Part shown: positions 27,646-37,748 of the stretch, one piece after another
Position numbering within the stretch: position 1 is the first letter of the stretch
Layout: each line of letters opens with the position of its first letter
Origin: Zhongshania aquatica
GTDB lineage: Bacteria > Pseudomonadota > Gammaproteobacteria > Pseudomonadales > Spongiibacteraceae
Reading direction: 5' to 3'
Assembly: GCF_027257955.1 (NCBI RefSeq)
Contig: NZ_JANZNQ010000010.1
Span: forward strand, 1-64,000
DNA length: 64,000 nt
Notes under the pieces: generated by a model
Databases searched by the model: none
Seen by the model: the letters and a program-made list of their open reading frames with translations, nothing else
What the model was told of the DNA's origin: nothing
Translations under genes and position numbers: made by a program

Positions 27646-28125
27646 ATGAAAGGTGACAGCAAGGTTATTGCCTACCTCAATAAAGCCCTCGGTAATGAAC
27701 TCGTAGCGATTAACCAATACTTTCTCCATTCCCGCATGTTTAAAGACTGGGGCTTAAAGGAGTTGGCGGACTACGAGTATCACGAATCTATCGACGAGAT
27801 GAAGCACGCCGATAAACTCATCGAACGCATTCTATTTTTGGAAGGCCTACCGAATCTGCAAGATCTCGGCAAATTACTCATCGGCGAGAACACCAAAGAG
27901 ATGCTGGAATGTGACCTCAGTCTAGAGTTAAAGGCCGTTCCCGATCTTAAAGACGGCATCAAGTACTGCGAGTCGGTCAGCGACTACGTTAGCCGCGAAC
28001 TACTGGAAGACATTCTAGAGTCAGAAGAAGAGCATATCGACTGGTTAGAAACCCAGCTTAGCCTTATAGACAAAGTGGGTATTCAGAATTACCAACAGTC
28101 GATGATGGGCAGCATAGGCAGTTAA
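27646..28125 (+). CDS. bfr: Bacterioferritin
   Basis: 159 residues, standard length. Ferroxidase ligands E18, E51, H54 and further E/H in EEEHIDWLE, and haem-ligand M52 in [16 protein letters not shown]. Forms a 24-mer iron store with haem at dimer interfaces. A good ribosome binding site (AAAAGGACAG) precedes the ATG. Works with Bfd upstream. Confidence 0.96.
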   Translation: MKGDSKVIAYLNKALGNELVAINQYFLHSRMFKDWGLKELADYEYHESIDEMKHADKLIERILFLEGLPNLQDLGKLLIGENTKEMLECDLSLELKAVPDLKDGIKYCESVSDYVSRELLEDILESEEEHIDWLETQLSLIDKVGIQNYQQSMMGSIGS

Positions 28126-28136
28126 CGCTATCACTA

Positions 28137-28156
28137 GCGCCCCTTTACTGGGGCGC
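28137..28156. terminator. Bidirectional hairpin between bfr and the HopJ-family gene
   Basis: Seven-base GC stem GCGCCCC / GGGGCGC with TTTACT loop between convergent genes. No strong U-run on either side. Confidence 0.6.
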
Positions 28157-28161
28157 AGCAC

Positions 28162-28500
28162 CTATTTGGGCTGTAAAGGCTCGCCCTCGAAATTTATTCC
28201 AGACCACCCCATGCGGATAAAATTGCGGATATTCGCGTGATCGCTACCCGTCGGGTTTTCTAATACATCCTTCGTATAAAAATCACCAAAGGCGTTTAAG
28301 GTCGCCTGCTCATTCAGCTGATGCAGTTGCCCGAAAGCAAAAATCTTACACGAACCATTATTACTGCCAGCGGCATTCCGCTGATCACCATTAGCGAATG
28401 CTGTGGGGGTAAAATCATACTCTGCATCAATCACTGCCATGACCTCTGCAAATGGCTGCGGCGCTTGCCTGAGTTTTTCAATGAGATCTGTCGTTGTCAT
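28162..28500 (-). CDS. HopJ type III effector family protein
   Basis: 112 residues. Matches the HopJ domain (PF08888): FAEVMAVIDAEYDFTPTAF, NAAGSNNGSCKIFAFGQLH, LFGDFY-like NAFGDFYTKDVL and NIRNFIRMGW. Despite the family name it is a conserved cytoplasmic protein in many marine gammaproteobacteria without type III secretion. There is no such system here. Function unknown. Confidence 0.85.
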   Translation of the reverse strand: MTTTDLIEKLRQAPQPFAEVMAVIDAEYDFTPTAFANGDQRNAAGSNNGSCKIFAFGQLHQLNEQATLNAFGDFYTKDVLENPTGSDHANIRNFIRMGWSGINFEGEPLQPK

Positions 28501-28596
28501 AAGGCATCCTATTCATACCGATCTAAAAATCAGGCGACATTATAACGACAATCGCATCCTGCAATCTCCTCCCGTAGCGGACACAAATATCCGCAC

Positions 28597-28623
28597 AAAA
28601 AAATACCGGAACATGTCCGGTAT
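28597..28623 (-). terminator. Terminator of the His/Tyr-rich protein gene
   Basis: Stem ATACCGGA / TCCGGTAT with ACATG loop. A plus-strand run of A at 28597-28603 gives a U-run on the minus transcript. Confidence 0.85.
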
Positions 28624-28643
28624 CATTAAGTATCGCAGTCGAA

Positions 28644-29213
28644 TTAATGTCTTTCGCTGATTTTAACCCGTGTATTCCAATAGCTTTCATTATGCTTCTG
28701 GCGATCATTCAACTTGCCGCGATCTTGGCCTTGGTGATTGTTATTCCCTCGATCACGGTCATCACGCGCATATCGGTCTGAATGGCTGTCGTGCTTGCCG
28801 CCGTATGAATAATCTCTGCCCTTGTCATGCTTGTCTTTGTAGTACTTACCGTTTCCATAATTGTTGTGGCCGCGATTACCGTTGTAATAGCCAGTATGAA
28901 CATTGGTATAAACTTGCTGATTACTATATCCACTGCGGTAATAGCTATTATGGTGACCAGAATCACGGTAACTCACCTGGTGACCGCAATGCCTGTCGTG
29001 TACGTGATGTTTACTGTAACGCCGATCGTCCTTGTAAGAGTCATGCGCTGCGTACAATACCGCAGCCCCTATTAATACCGCCGCCGCAGTCTCTACACCG
29101 TCAGCGTGTGCTTGTTTTGGTGTCACCGCAACAGCGATAATCAGCAGCACGGTTAACATTAAATTACGGATCAACGCGGGGCTTTCAAACTGTAGTGCTT
29201 TCGTATTTGTCAT
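28644..29213 (-). CDS. Secreted His/Tyr/Asp/Gly-rich repetitive protein
   Basis: 189 residues. A hydrophobic export segment about 16-38 (LMLTVLLIIAVAVTPKQAHA) and a short second hydrophobic patch about 42-56 precede a roughly 130-residue hydrophilic, disordered tail dominated by H, Y, N, G, D, R and K, for example HHVHDRHCGHQ, HHNSYYRSGY and GHNNYGNGKYY. No family recognised. Such tails may bind metal ions or surfaces. It has its own ribosome binding site (AGGAG) and terminator, so it is very likely expressed. Confidence 0.7.
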   Translation of the reverse strand: MTNTKALQFESPALIRNLMLTVLLIIAVAVTPKQAHADGVETAAAVLIGAAVLYAAHDSYKDDRRYSKHHVHDRHCGHQVSYRDSGHHNSYYRSGYSNQQVYTNVHTGYYNGNRGHNNYGNGKYYKDKHDKGRDYSYGGKHDSHSDRYARDDRDRGNNNHQGQDRGKLNDRQKHNESYWNTRVKISERH

Positions 29214-29318
29214 GATCGCTTCTCCTTAGTGTGCCTGTAATTTAGCAGGAGTTAACTGAATGCCAGCTTAAGCGATTCAACTAATTCACCACCACTACCT
29301 CGCGAGTAGTCACGCTCA

Positions 29319-30161
29319 CTATTTTTCGACCCCCATTGTGGCACCAAATTCCCCAACGACATTTCCCATCACCGGCTCTTGGGTTGAACCCCTAAGCATG
29401 AAAATCTCTACTCTGCGGTTTCTGGCTCGACCTTCTGGACTACTGTTGTCATCTATTGGTCGAGTATCAGCATAGCCCGCCACACGGAATCTATTTGGCG
29501 ACTGCCCGCTGCTTTCAACAATACTACGAATTACCGTTGCAGCTCGGGCAGACGAAAGATCCCAATTCGAATAGAACCTATCTGTGTGAATCGGAATATT
29601 GTCCGTATGTCCGGCAACAACTATTTGCCCAGAAATATCATTCAATACATTACCAAACTTAACGATAACCGCATCAAAACCAGGCGCTAGTTCGGCCTTA
29701 CCGGAGGGGAATGAGCCTCTTTCTCTAATCCGAATAATAATGACTTGATTGCCATCATTCTCAACTTCAACCAAACCCTCGTCTATTTCCAGAGCAAGAT
29801 GCGCTTTCACTTTCTCAAGGTCGTCCAGCATATCCTCGTCCGCTTCAACCGACACGAAATCGGTCATTTCTCGCACAGCTTCCTGACGCACCTCATTTTC
29901 AGCAGTGGGTCTTACCGTACCGGGTGTAAATTCACGCGCGATCATACTCGTACCTATTGGCGGTTTAAATGCAGGCACCTCGCGCTGCACACCAAAGGCG
30001 TCTTTCATCGAACCTGATAGTTCTTTAAATTTTTGTTTGTCCATTTCCGAGAACGAAAAAAGTAGTACGAAGAAAGCCAGTAATAGCGACATTAAATCGG
30101 CAAAGGTCAAAACCCAGGCGGGGGCACCAGCATCGGCTTTTTTAACGGGTGCATCTTCCAC
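29319..30161 (-). CDS. motB: Flagellar stator protein MotB/PomB
   Basis: 280 residues. One N-terminal helix with the ion-carrying aspartate in LTFADLMSLLLAFFVLL, then FSEMDKQKFKELSGSMKDAFG, which is closest to sodium-type PomB. The C-terminal OmpA-like peptidoglycan-binding domain has VVAGHTDNIP, SNWDLSSARA and NRRVEI. Starts at the base after the motA stop. No other flagellar genes lie nearby. Ion preference (sodium) is an inference. Confidence 0.92.
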   Translation of the reverse strand: MEDAPVKKADAGAPAWVLTFADLMSLLLAFFVLLFSFSEMDKQKFKELSGSMKDAFGVQREVPAFKPPIGTSMIAREFTPGTVRPTAENEVRQEAVREMTDFVSVEADEDMLDDLEKVKAHLALEIDEGLVEVENDGNQVIIIRIRERGSFPSGKAELAPGFDAVIVKFGNVLNDISGQIVVAGHTDNIPIHTDRFYSNWDLSSARAATVIRSIVESSGQSPNRFRVAGYADTRPIDDNSSPEGRARNRRVEIFMLRGSTQEPVMGNVVGEFGATMGVEK

Positions 30162-30944
30162 TTATGCCTCCTCGGCCTTTTGCTCTTGGTCGCGTTTATT
30201 ATCAGGCAAATAAGTAGTGAGTAATGATTCAAGCACCCGCGGGTTAATGCCTTCTTGAATACCATCGACCGCCTCAAGAATAAGATGTCGATTACGGCGT
30301 TCTTCCGCTGTGCGGTAAGCCAGCTTTTCGGCTATCGGTAGGGCAATAACGTTGGCCAATACCGCGCCGTATAGAGTTGTCAGTAGCGCAACAGCCATCG
30401 CCGGACCAATGGCTTTCGGATCAGACATATTCGACATCATTTGCACCAAGCCAACCAAAGTACCGATCATTCCCATCGCCGGCGCCGATTCGCCAAAGCC
30501 CTTGAACACGGCCTCACCCATTTCATGGCGCTCAATGGCCAAATTAATCTCTTTGTTCAAAACTTTGCGCACGAATTCCGGGTCGTGGCCGTCGATAGCC
30601 ATCTGCACGCCTTTATTTAAAAACTCATTACTAATTTCCAGAGACTCAAGGCCAAGTAAGCCCTCTTTACGGGCAACACCAGCCATTTCCATGCACTGAG
30701 TGATCAATGCTTGAGAGCTAGTAGTTTTATGCACAAATGCACGCGAGGCGACCTTAAAGGCGCCCAATGTCTGATCTAGTGGAAACTTCACCAAGTTCGC
30801 GAGCAAGCCGCCACCGACGACAATCAACAGGCTCGGCGCGTCAATGAAGCCACTGGCACTGCCTCCAATTAAAATAGCCACGACTATTACGCCAAGCGCG
30901 CCCAACATGCCTAATAGAGTTGCGATATCCAAAGCGTTCTCCAA
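30162..30944 (-). CDS. motA: Flagellar stator protein MotA/PomA
   Basis: 260 residues, four hydrophobic segments. N-terminal MENALDIATLLGMLGALG and FIDAPSLLIVVGGGL are of the short PomA type. The cytoplasmic loop includes GESAPAMGMIGTLVGLVQMM, and the PKAIGPAMAVALLTTLYGA helix contributes to the ion path. Stator partner of the adjacent MotB-like protein. Confidence 0.93.
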   Translation of the reverse strand: MENALDIATLLGMLGALGVIVVAILIGGSASGFIDAPSLLIVVGGGLLANLVKFPLDQTLGAFKVASRAFVHKTTSSQALITQCMEMAGVARKEGLLGLESLEISNEFLNKGVQMAIDGHDPEFVRKVLNKEINLAIERHEMGEAVFKGFGESAPAMGMIGTLVGLVQMMSNMSDPKAIGPAMAVALLTTLYGAVLANVIALPIAEKLAYRTAEERRNRHLILEAVDGIQEGINPRVLESLLTTYLPDNKRDQEQKAEEA

Positions 30945-31184
30945 TACGTTGCTTACCTACACGGGTATAATGGTCCTGAAATTCATTAAACACCGTTGAC
31001 TATTCCCCTCATCCGTAACCCTGTTAACGGCCGCTGTCGCAGTCTCTGTATAAGAGAATACCCTGATAGCGCTAAGAAAATTCGCCGGTCCATGCCATCA
31101 TAAATACACGCCTCAACTAGATGCACACACTGATTTTTCACGTGCTATGCTTCCGCCAAACAACAACGGCTTTAGACTTACACC

Positions 31185-32090
31185 ATGTTTACAACGCAAC
31201 AGCAGGACTTCGGTCGCGGCACAGCGACTTGGATACAAAACGACGCTGAAGGAGACACCCTTCACTTTGCAGCCGCCAATGGCTTCCCTGTTGGCAGTTA
31301 TGACTTTTTTCTCAACCATTTCAAGCATGAATTCAATGTTGTGGGACTGGAAAACAGGGGCGCTTGGGACGACAAACCACCGCAACGCAGATTTTCATGG
31401 CACCACCACGCAGACGACCTCATTGCCTTTCTCGACTACCGCAGAAAGACATATCACTGCCGGCCGGTAATCGCGATGGGGCACTCCATTGGCGGCACGG
31501 TAAGCGCGCTCGCTGCGGCAAAGCGACCGGATTTATTTAAAGCGTTAATCATGTTTGACCCCGCCACCACTCCGGGCCGACTCTTTTCGACAATTACTGC
31601 AATTGCGCCCGCTGCTTCCTTTACACTTTTGGCAAAAACAAACTTAGTAAAACGAACTCGCGGAAGAACGCCGCTCTGGGAAAGCAGAGAAGCTTTTATC
31701 AACTATCATCGTAAAAAGGCTACCTATCGGAATTTTTCTGAAGTCGCCTTTGATAATTACGCCCAGGCTGGCCTCGTTGCCCAAAGTAACGGTCAATTCA
31801 GTTTGCGGTACAGCCGCGAGTGGGAGGCCCATAATTTCCAGCACACCTTTTCACCATGGCAGGCGTTGCGCAGTATAGAAATTCCAACACTCGTATTACG
31901 TGCGGAACACTCCTACTTGCATAAGAAAGCAGATTTTAAGCGTAATATGAGGCGGATGCCTCCGCTCATTAGCCACGGCGTGATACGGGGCGCAGGCCAC
32001 ATGGCCCTGCAAGAAGATTGCGAGCAGGTCGTTCAGATTAGCTATGACTGGCTACGCAAAAATGGACTACTTAGCGCGAGCCCCTCATGA
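31185..32090 (+). CDS. Alpha/beta-hydrolase fold protein
   Basis: 301 residues. Nucleophile elbow GHSIGG, preceded by a conserved ENRG-W oxyanion region, with a late acid (LVLRAEHSY region) and catalytic histidine in RGAGHMALQED. No signal peptide. The substrate cannot be told. Its last four bases overlap the transglutaminase-like gene (ATGA), so both are translated together. Confidence 0.85.
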   Translation: MFTTQQQDFGRGTATWIQNDAEGDTLHFAAANGFPVGSYDFFLNHFKHEFNVVGLENRGAWDDKPPQRRFSWHHHADDLIAFLDYRRKTYHCRPVIAMGHSIGGTVSALAAAKRPDLFKALIMFDPATTPGRLFSTITAIAPAASFTLLAKTNLVKRTRGRTPLWESREAFINYHRKKATYRNFSEVAFDNYAQAGLVAQSNGQFSLRYSREWEAHNFQHTFSPWQALRSIEIPTLVLRAEHSYLHKKADFKRNMRRMPPLISHGVIRGAGHMALQEDCEQVVQISYDWLRKNGLLSASPS

Positions 32091-33607
32091 ACACGGCAGG
32101 TATACGTAATATAGCTAAACAAAACCCGCAAACAAGAGCTCGGTCCATCTTCCGAGCGAGGCTTTTAATACTAATGACTATTGCGGCCTTCACACTATAC
32201 GGCTGCACAAATAATTCAGCCTTGAGCACGCAAAACACAAACAATGTGATCAAAGAGCAGTGGCAAACCCTTAGCTTTGGTGATCACAAAATGGGGTATC
32301 GTCACCTTCTCAGCGAACGTCAAGGTACCATCATCAACACTCGCGATACGCTGTCGCTTACCTTGAGCCAACCCGGCTCACATGACAGAGAAATCAAGAC
32401 AACGTTGGCGTACCGAGAGTCACTCTCAGGTGAACCCATTGCCCTCTCTAAAACCGTAGTATCAGACGCCACCAACCACCACATGAGCGCAGCTATTAAC
32501 GGGAAAACTTTGAGATTAAGCATCAAAAAAGGCGCTCCTGTAGAGAACTACACTATTCCACAGCCCTTTTATTTACCGGAAGGCTTACGCCTAGCACTAC
32601 TGAAACAGCAGGGCACAGTTAAAGAACTTAACTACTACAGCTGGAATTTCAGTTCGCGGAGTTTCGATAAAATTCATTTAGCCATTAGCGCATATAGCAG
32701 TCCAGATAACCTTGACTATGCGTGGCATATTCAACGCAGCACGTCCGCTGATGGCAGCGAGAAATACAGTGATATTTTTGCCGATAAGGATTTTTACTAT
32801 TTAAGCGAGCAAAGCCACTCAAATGGTGAAGAGGTGCTTATCTCTAGCTGCGACCAAACTTGCGCCCTTGCAAGCTTTGTACCGAACACCCATGTGTATC
32901 GGCAACTCATACAATCGCCCTACAAAATCACCGACAGCGCCCTGCGCGGCAAAATTCGCTATCAGTTGAGCGGTAATTTCTCGCTAACCTTGCCCGACAC
33001 GTTTGAGCAGCGCACTAGCGCCTCCTCCAATGGCGTTGAAGTCGTCATCTGCCAAAACTGTGGCAGTGAAGCGCCACCCAGTGAGACCGACTTGAAAGAA
33101 GCACTAGCATCGACCTATTGGCTGCCCGCACAAAACCCAATATTCAAAAATGAAGTTGCTAAAATTCTACCTGACATGGACAGCAGCGTTCGCGGACGCA
33201 TGCAGCGGTTAACGCGATTTGTAACTAGGCACATGAGCGATGAACCCAGTTATTCTGGCTACGCCACCGCCTTAGAAGCCTACAATAGCAAGCAGGGAGA
33301 CTGCACCGAGCACGCTTTACTACTGGCGACATTAGCCAGAGCTTCGCAAATTCCCACTAGGGTGGTATTCGGCCTCGCTTACAGCAATGAGCGCTTTCTA
33401 GGACGCAAATATGTGTTTGTGCCGCACGCTTGGGTACAAGCGTGGACAGGGGAAAGATGGGAAAGTTATGACAGCGGCTTGGGTGATTTCACCGCCGGAT
33501 ACATCGCACTGGGGCTGAGCAACGGCGATCAGAGCGATATATTAAAAATTAACGAGCAACTTCAAAAGATAAAAATCACATCTGCAATACAAATCAGGAG
33601 CCGCTAA
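32087..33607 (+). CDS. Transglutaminase-like lipoprotein
   Basis: 506 residues. N-terminal hydrophobic stretch ending in the lipobox LYGC, so a predicted lipoprotein although the n-region is long (about 27 residues; a later start is possible). A long N-terminal beta-rich domain about 60-330, then a transglutaminase/peptidase-like core with cysteine in KQGDCTEHALLLATLAR, histidine in FVPHAWVQAW and aspartate in ESYDSGLGDF. The catalytic triad is intact. Probably a periplasmic cysteine protease or transglutaminase; target unknown. Coupled to the hydrolase upstream. Confidence 0.83.
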   Translation: MNTAGIRNIAKQNPQTRARSIFRARLLILMTIAAFTLYGCTNNSALSTQNTNNVIKEQWQTLSFGDHKMGYRHLLSERQGTIINTRDTLSLTLSQPGSHDREIKTTLAYRESLSGEPIALSKTVVSDATNHHMSAAINGKTLRLSIKKGAPVENYTIPQPFYLPEGLRLALLKQQGTVKELNYYSWNFSSRSFDKIHLAISAYSSPDNLDYAWHIQRSTSADGSEKYSDIFADKDFYYLSEQSHSNGEEVLISSCDQTCALASFVPNTHVYRQLIQSPYKITDSALRGKIRYQLSGNFSLTLPDTFEQRTSASSNGVEVVICQNCGSEAPPSETDLKEALASTYWLPAQNPIFKNEVAKILPDMDSSVRGRMQRLTRFVTRHMSDEPSYSGYATALEAYNSKQGDCTEHALLLATLARASQIPTRVVFGLAYSNERFLGRKYVFVPHAWVQAWTGERWESYDSGLGDFTAGYIALGLSNGDQSDILKINEQLQKIKITSAIQIRSR

Positions 33608-33624
33608 ACGCGTCAGCGGCTCCT
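33596..33624 (+). terminator. Hairpin over the transglutaminase gene stop
   Basis: Ten-base perfect stem AGGAGCCGCT / AGCGGCTCCT with a nine-base loop overlapping the stop codon. No U-run follows, so it may act with Rho or as a 3' stability element. Confidence 0.5.
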
Positions 33625-33661
33625 GAAAGAAACAGTAAAACAAACCTGTTTAAATATCGAT

Positions 33662-33868
33662 TTACTCGTAAGCAACCGGCATTTCTTGCAGCACTTCATC
33701 GCTAGCAACGTCGATATCAGCAACGTCCACTGCACCGCCGCGAACAGCACCAACAACGGTAACTTCTTCAATCAACTGAACGGCGTCGTCCGCCAATACA
33801 CTCACCGGTGCAGCAAGAACCGCAACCGCCGCAAACAACATGACACGCACAACACTATTTACACTCAT
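33662..33868 (-). CDS. Small secreted acidic protein with a TonB-box-like motif
   Basis: 68 residues. Clear signal peptide (VVRVMLFAAVAVLAAPVSVLA) and mature acidic peptide of about 43 residues beginning DDAVQLIEEVTVVG. EEVTVVG resembles the TonB box or plug start of TonB-dependent receptors, but no plug or barrel follows. ATG at 33868 has GGAG five bases upstream. No named family is recognised. May be a true small secreted protein or the remnant of a receptor; the clean ribosome binding site and signal peptide favour a real gene. Confidence 0.55.
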   Translation of the reverse strand: MSVNSVVRVMLFAAVAVLAAPVSVLADDAVQLIEEVTVVGAVRGGAVDVADIDVASDEVLQEMPVAYE

Positions 33869-34207
33869 ATCTACTCCGTCGCCCTTAGGCAGCTAATCTA
33901 AAATGCGGCAACCTTCGCACACTGCACAGGGGCCTTTAACGGAATAATTATCGTGGTTATTTGTTACATTCGTATTAATGTATTATGACAAAACACAAAA
34001 TAGTTAAAAAAATGGGGACTTTAATCACACGCCTCGGCACCAAACCGCGGTTTAGTTTACCAAACTACCCATTTTGCAGAGCAAAAATCCACAACATGGC
34101 GTAGCGCCACTTTAAACAAGCGACCCGGCACCCCTTCTAACCATAACGGAAATGCGGCACAAAACTCTGCTATGCTTGCATAATAATAATCTAACAGAGA
34201 AGCCTAA
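33869..34207. other. Intergenic region
   Basis: About 340 bases between the divergent small-protein gene and the NTF2-like gene. AT-rich in the middle. No operator, RNA or further gene could be supported. Confidence 0.45.
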
Positions 34208-34588
34208 ATGAGCAATCAACTCGCCGACTGGCACCACATCATCACCGCGCGCGATTTAAACAAACTCGATGCCATTCTCGCCGACAATGCCACATTTCAT
34301 TCCCCCGTGGTGCACACGCCACAAGTCGGCAAAGACATCACCAAAATGTACCTCAGTGCCGCATTCCACGTTCTTCTCAATGACAGCTTTCACTACGTGC
34401 GTGAGGTCGCCGATGACAAAAATGCGGTTTTAGAATTTATGGTCGAAGTTGACGGTGTGCAGGTCAATGGAGTGGACATGATCCGCTGGGATCACGACGG
34501 CAAAATTGCCGACTTTAAGGTAATGCTTCGTCCATACAAGGCAATCAACTTAATTAAAGACAAGATGCGTGCGATTCTTGAGGCTTGA
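34208..34588 (+). CDS. NTF2/SnoaL-like domain protein
   Basis: 126 residues. Single cone-shaped alpha/beta domain: N-terminal helix with WHHIITARDLNKLDAIL, then ATFHSPVV, and strands VLEFMVEVDGVQVNG and MIRWDHDGKIADFKVMLRPYKA. These fit the nuclear transport factor 2-like superfamily, which holds isomerases, dehydratases and ligand-binding proteins. Not assignable further. Single gene. Confidence 0.75.
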   Translation: MSNQLADWHHIITARDLNKLDAILADNATFHSPVVHTPQVGKDITKMYLSAAFHVLLNDSFHYVREVADDKNAVLEFMVEVDGVQVNGVDMIRWDHDGKIADFKVMLRPYKAINLIKDKMRAILEA

Positions 34589-34681
34589 TAACACACGGCC
34601 TAAATAGTGCATCCATCCACATCAACAAGCAGATAAATATATTTAGAGAATCACAGCGGAAGTGGACCGCTCACAACAAGG

Positions 34682-35557
34682 TCAAGTTCCGCCCATGCCC
34701 TCAGCCAAATAGGCGACCAAACTTTTTATTTTTGGCGACAGTTGTCGATTGAAAGGGTAAAGAACCCAAATACCTTCCTCAGGTTCGCAGTAAGAGTCTA
34801 GCGCCGTCAATAGACGCCCCTGCGCAATATGCTCTTGAACATAGTAATCTGGCACCTGAATCAGCCCTAACCCCTTTAATGCCGCATCAACTAGGGCATA
34901 CGCGCTATTGCACTGAATCCGACCCGACACTTTAATACTTCGCGCCTTCCCATTTTCCGAGAAACGCCAATAACCAGCGCCCCCCACTAAGCAGTCGTGC
35001 TGATCCAACTCCGACACTGTGTGGGGCAGACCAAAGCGGCCAATATAGTCCGGTGCGGCACAAACGTATCGCCGACGTACCGATAATTTTCGCGCGATCA
35101 TACTGGAGTCTTGCAGATGACCTAAGCGAATTGCCAGATCGTAACCATCAGCCAAGATGTCCACCAACTGATTTGACAATAGACATTCAATCTCTAACTG
35201 GGGATGCAAGACCATGAAATCATTGATCAGCGGCATAATCCGCTCTTCGCCAAAGGTAATTGGCGCAGTCAGCTTTATCTTGCCCTGAGGGGTGGCCTGA
35301 AGATCGGATACTGCCCTCTCTGCATCGCCAAGCCCCTCCAGGGCATGACTACAGTGACGAAAGTAGACGGCGCCCGCTTCGGTTAGCGAAACCTTGCGGG
35401 TTGTGCGGTAGAGAAGCTTTACCTTAAGTCGCGCCTCTAGCGCCGAAACTTGTCTGCTAATCTGCGCAACAGAAAGACGAAGTCGCTTCGCCGCCGCCGT
35501 AAAACTTGCAGTTTCTGCTACCGCAACAAACTCACTAACCCCGTCCCATTCCGCCAT
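34682..35557 (-). CDS. LysR-family transcriptional regulator
   Basis: 291 residues from the ATG at 35557. Winged helix about 1-60 with FVAVAETASFTAAAKRLRLS and SRQVSALEARLKVKLLYRT, then a substrate-binding effector domain. Divergent from adhC-fghA, with a 122-base intergenic region, the usual arrangement for a LysR regulator of formaldehyde detoxification in gammaproteobacteria. The effector is presumably S-hydroxymethylglutathione or related; inference. Confidence 0.9.
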   Translation of the reverse strand: MAEWDGVSEFVAVAETASFTAAAKRLRLSVAQISRQVSALEARLKVKLLYRTTRKVSLTEAGAVYFRHCSHALEGLGDAERAVSDLQATPQGKIKLTAPITFGEERIMPLINDFMVLHPQLEIECLLSNQLVDILADGYDLAIRLGHLQDSSMIARKLSVRRRYVCAAPDYIGRFGLPHTVSELDQHDCLVGGAGYWRFSENGKARSIKVSGRIQCNSAYALVDAALKGLGLIQVPDYYVQEHIAQGRLLTALDSYCEPEEGIWVLYPFNRQLSPKIKSLVAYLAEGMGGT

Positions 35558-35667
35558 TATTACCAGCTCGTAAAAGTCTTTTACAGATACCACACATTAT
35601 TCTCATTGAAGAAACAATTACAATAGCCACAACACACACAAATATCGCCAAACACCCATACATTTAG

Positions 35668-36804
<1,137 letters not shown>

Positions 36805-36852
36805 AACCACCAGAACCAGAGGACATTGCCCCATAGGGCAATGTAAGACCTT

Positions 36853-37692
36853 ATGAGCATAGAAAACATCAGCAGCAACAAATGCTTTGGCGGCTGGCAC
36901 AAGCAATACACACACCGCTCCACGGTACTGAATTGCGACATGCGTTTTGCGATTTATTTACCGCCGCAGGCCTCAGCTGGTGAAACTGTACCGGCCTTAT
37001 ATTGGCTCTCGGGCCTAACCTGTAGCGATGAAAATGTCATGCAAAAAAGCGGCGTGCAGCGCATCGCCGCTGAACTCGGCATCGCCATCATCGCACCTGA
37101 CACCAGCCCCAGAGGCGAAGATGTTGCAGATAGCGACTCATATGACTTAGGTAAGGGAGCTGGATTTTACGTCAACGCTACACAGGCGCCATGGAATCGT
37201 CATTACCAAATGTACGATTATATTGTGGACGAACTGCCTGCTCTAATTGAAGCGAGTTTTCCAGTTTCCGGTATGCGCTCAATTTCAGGTCACTCTATGG
37301 GCGGCCACGGCGCCCTGACAATTGCACTTAAAAACCCGCTGCGCTACCAATCTGTATCCGCATTCAGCCCCATCAGCAATCCGATAAATTGTCCTTGGGG
37401 TCAAAAAGCCTTTACAGCGTATTTGGGCGAGGACAAAACCCAGTGGCTAGAACACGATGCCAGTGAACTCATCCGCAGCACAAAGCAATTTGTACCCGCC
37501 CGAGTGGAGCAAGGCAACGCAGATCAGTTTTTAGAGGAGCAATTGAAACCTGAAACCCTCACTGCCGCCGCCCACGCCAGTGGCTACCCACTTGAACTAC
37601 ATAGTCACGACGGCTATGACCATAGCTACTATTTCATCGCCAGCTTCATTGAGGAGCACCTGCGCTTTCACGCAGTACATCTTAAACGTTAA
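36853..37692 (+). CDS. fghA: S-formylglutathione hydrolase
   Basis: 279 residues. Esterase D family: LYWLSGLTCSDENVM (oxyanion loop), nucleophile S148 in SGHSMGGHGAL, acid in the NADQFLEEQL region and histidine in SHDGYDHSYYF. It splits S-formylglutathione into formate and glutathione, completing detoxification with adhC. Operon with adhC; a small hairpin TTGCCC-cata-GGGCAA precedes the gene at 36826-36841. Also called frmB. Confidence 0.95.
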   Translation: MSIENISSNKCFGGWHKQYTHRSTVLNCDMRFAIYLPPQASAGETVPALYWLSGLTCSDENVMQKSGVQRIAAELGIAIIAPDTSPRGEDVADSDSYDLGKGAGFYVNATQAPWNRHYQMYDYIVDELPALIEASFPVSGMRSISGHSMGGHGALTIALKNPLRYQSVSAFSPISNPINCPWGQKAFTAYLGEDKTQWLEHDASELIRSTKQFVPARVEQGNADQFLEEQLKPETLTAAAHASGYPLELHSHDGYDHSYYFIASFIEEHLRFHAVHLKR

Positions 37693-37717
37693 GCTTGATA
37701 AAGTTTGAGTTTGGAAT

Positions 37718-37738
37718 GTGCCGGCACAAGGCCGGCAC
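37718..37738. terminator. Hairpin between convergent genes
   Basis: Stem GTGCCGGC / GCCGGCAC with ACAAG loop, 26 bases past fghA and just before the stop of the opposing gene. Short T/A flanks; probably bidirectional. Confidence 0.6.
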
Positions 37739-37748
37739 TATTAGAATG

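Noticed and set aside
28670-29140. Long Cys/His-rich frame opposite the His/Tyr-rich protein
   Set aside because: Its composition is a reverse-complement mirror of the low-complexity gene; the minus-strand gene has signal peptide, ribosome binding site and terminator.
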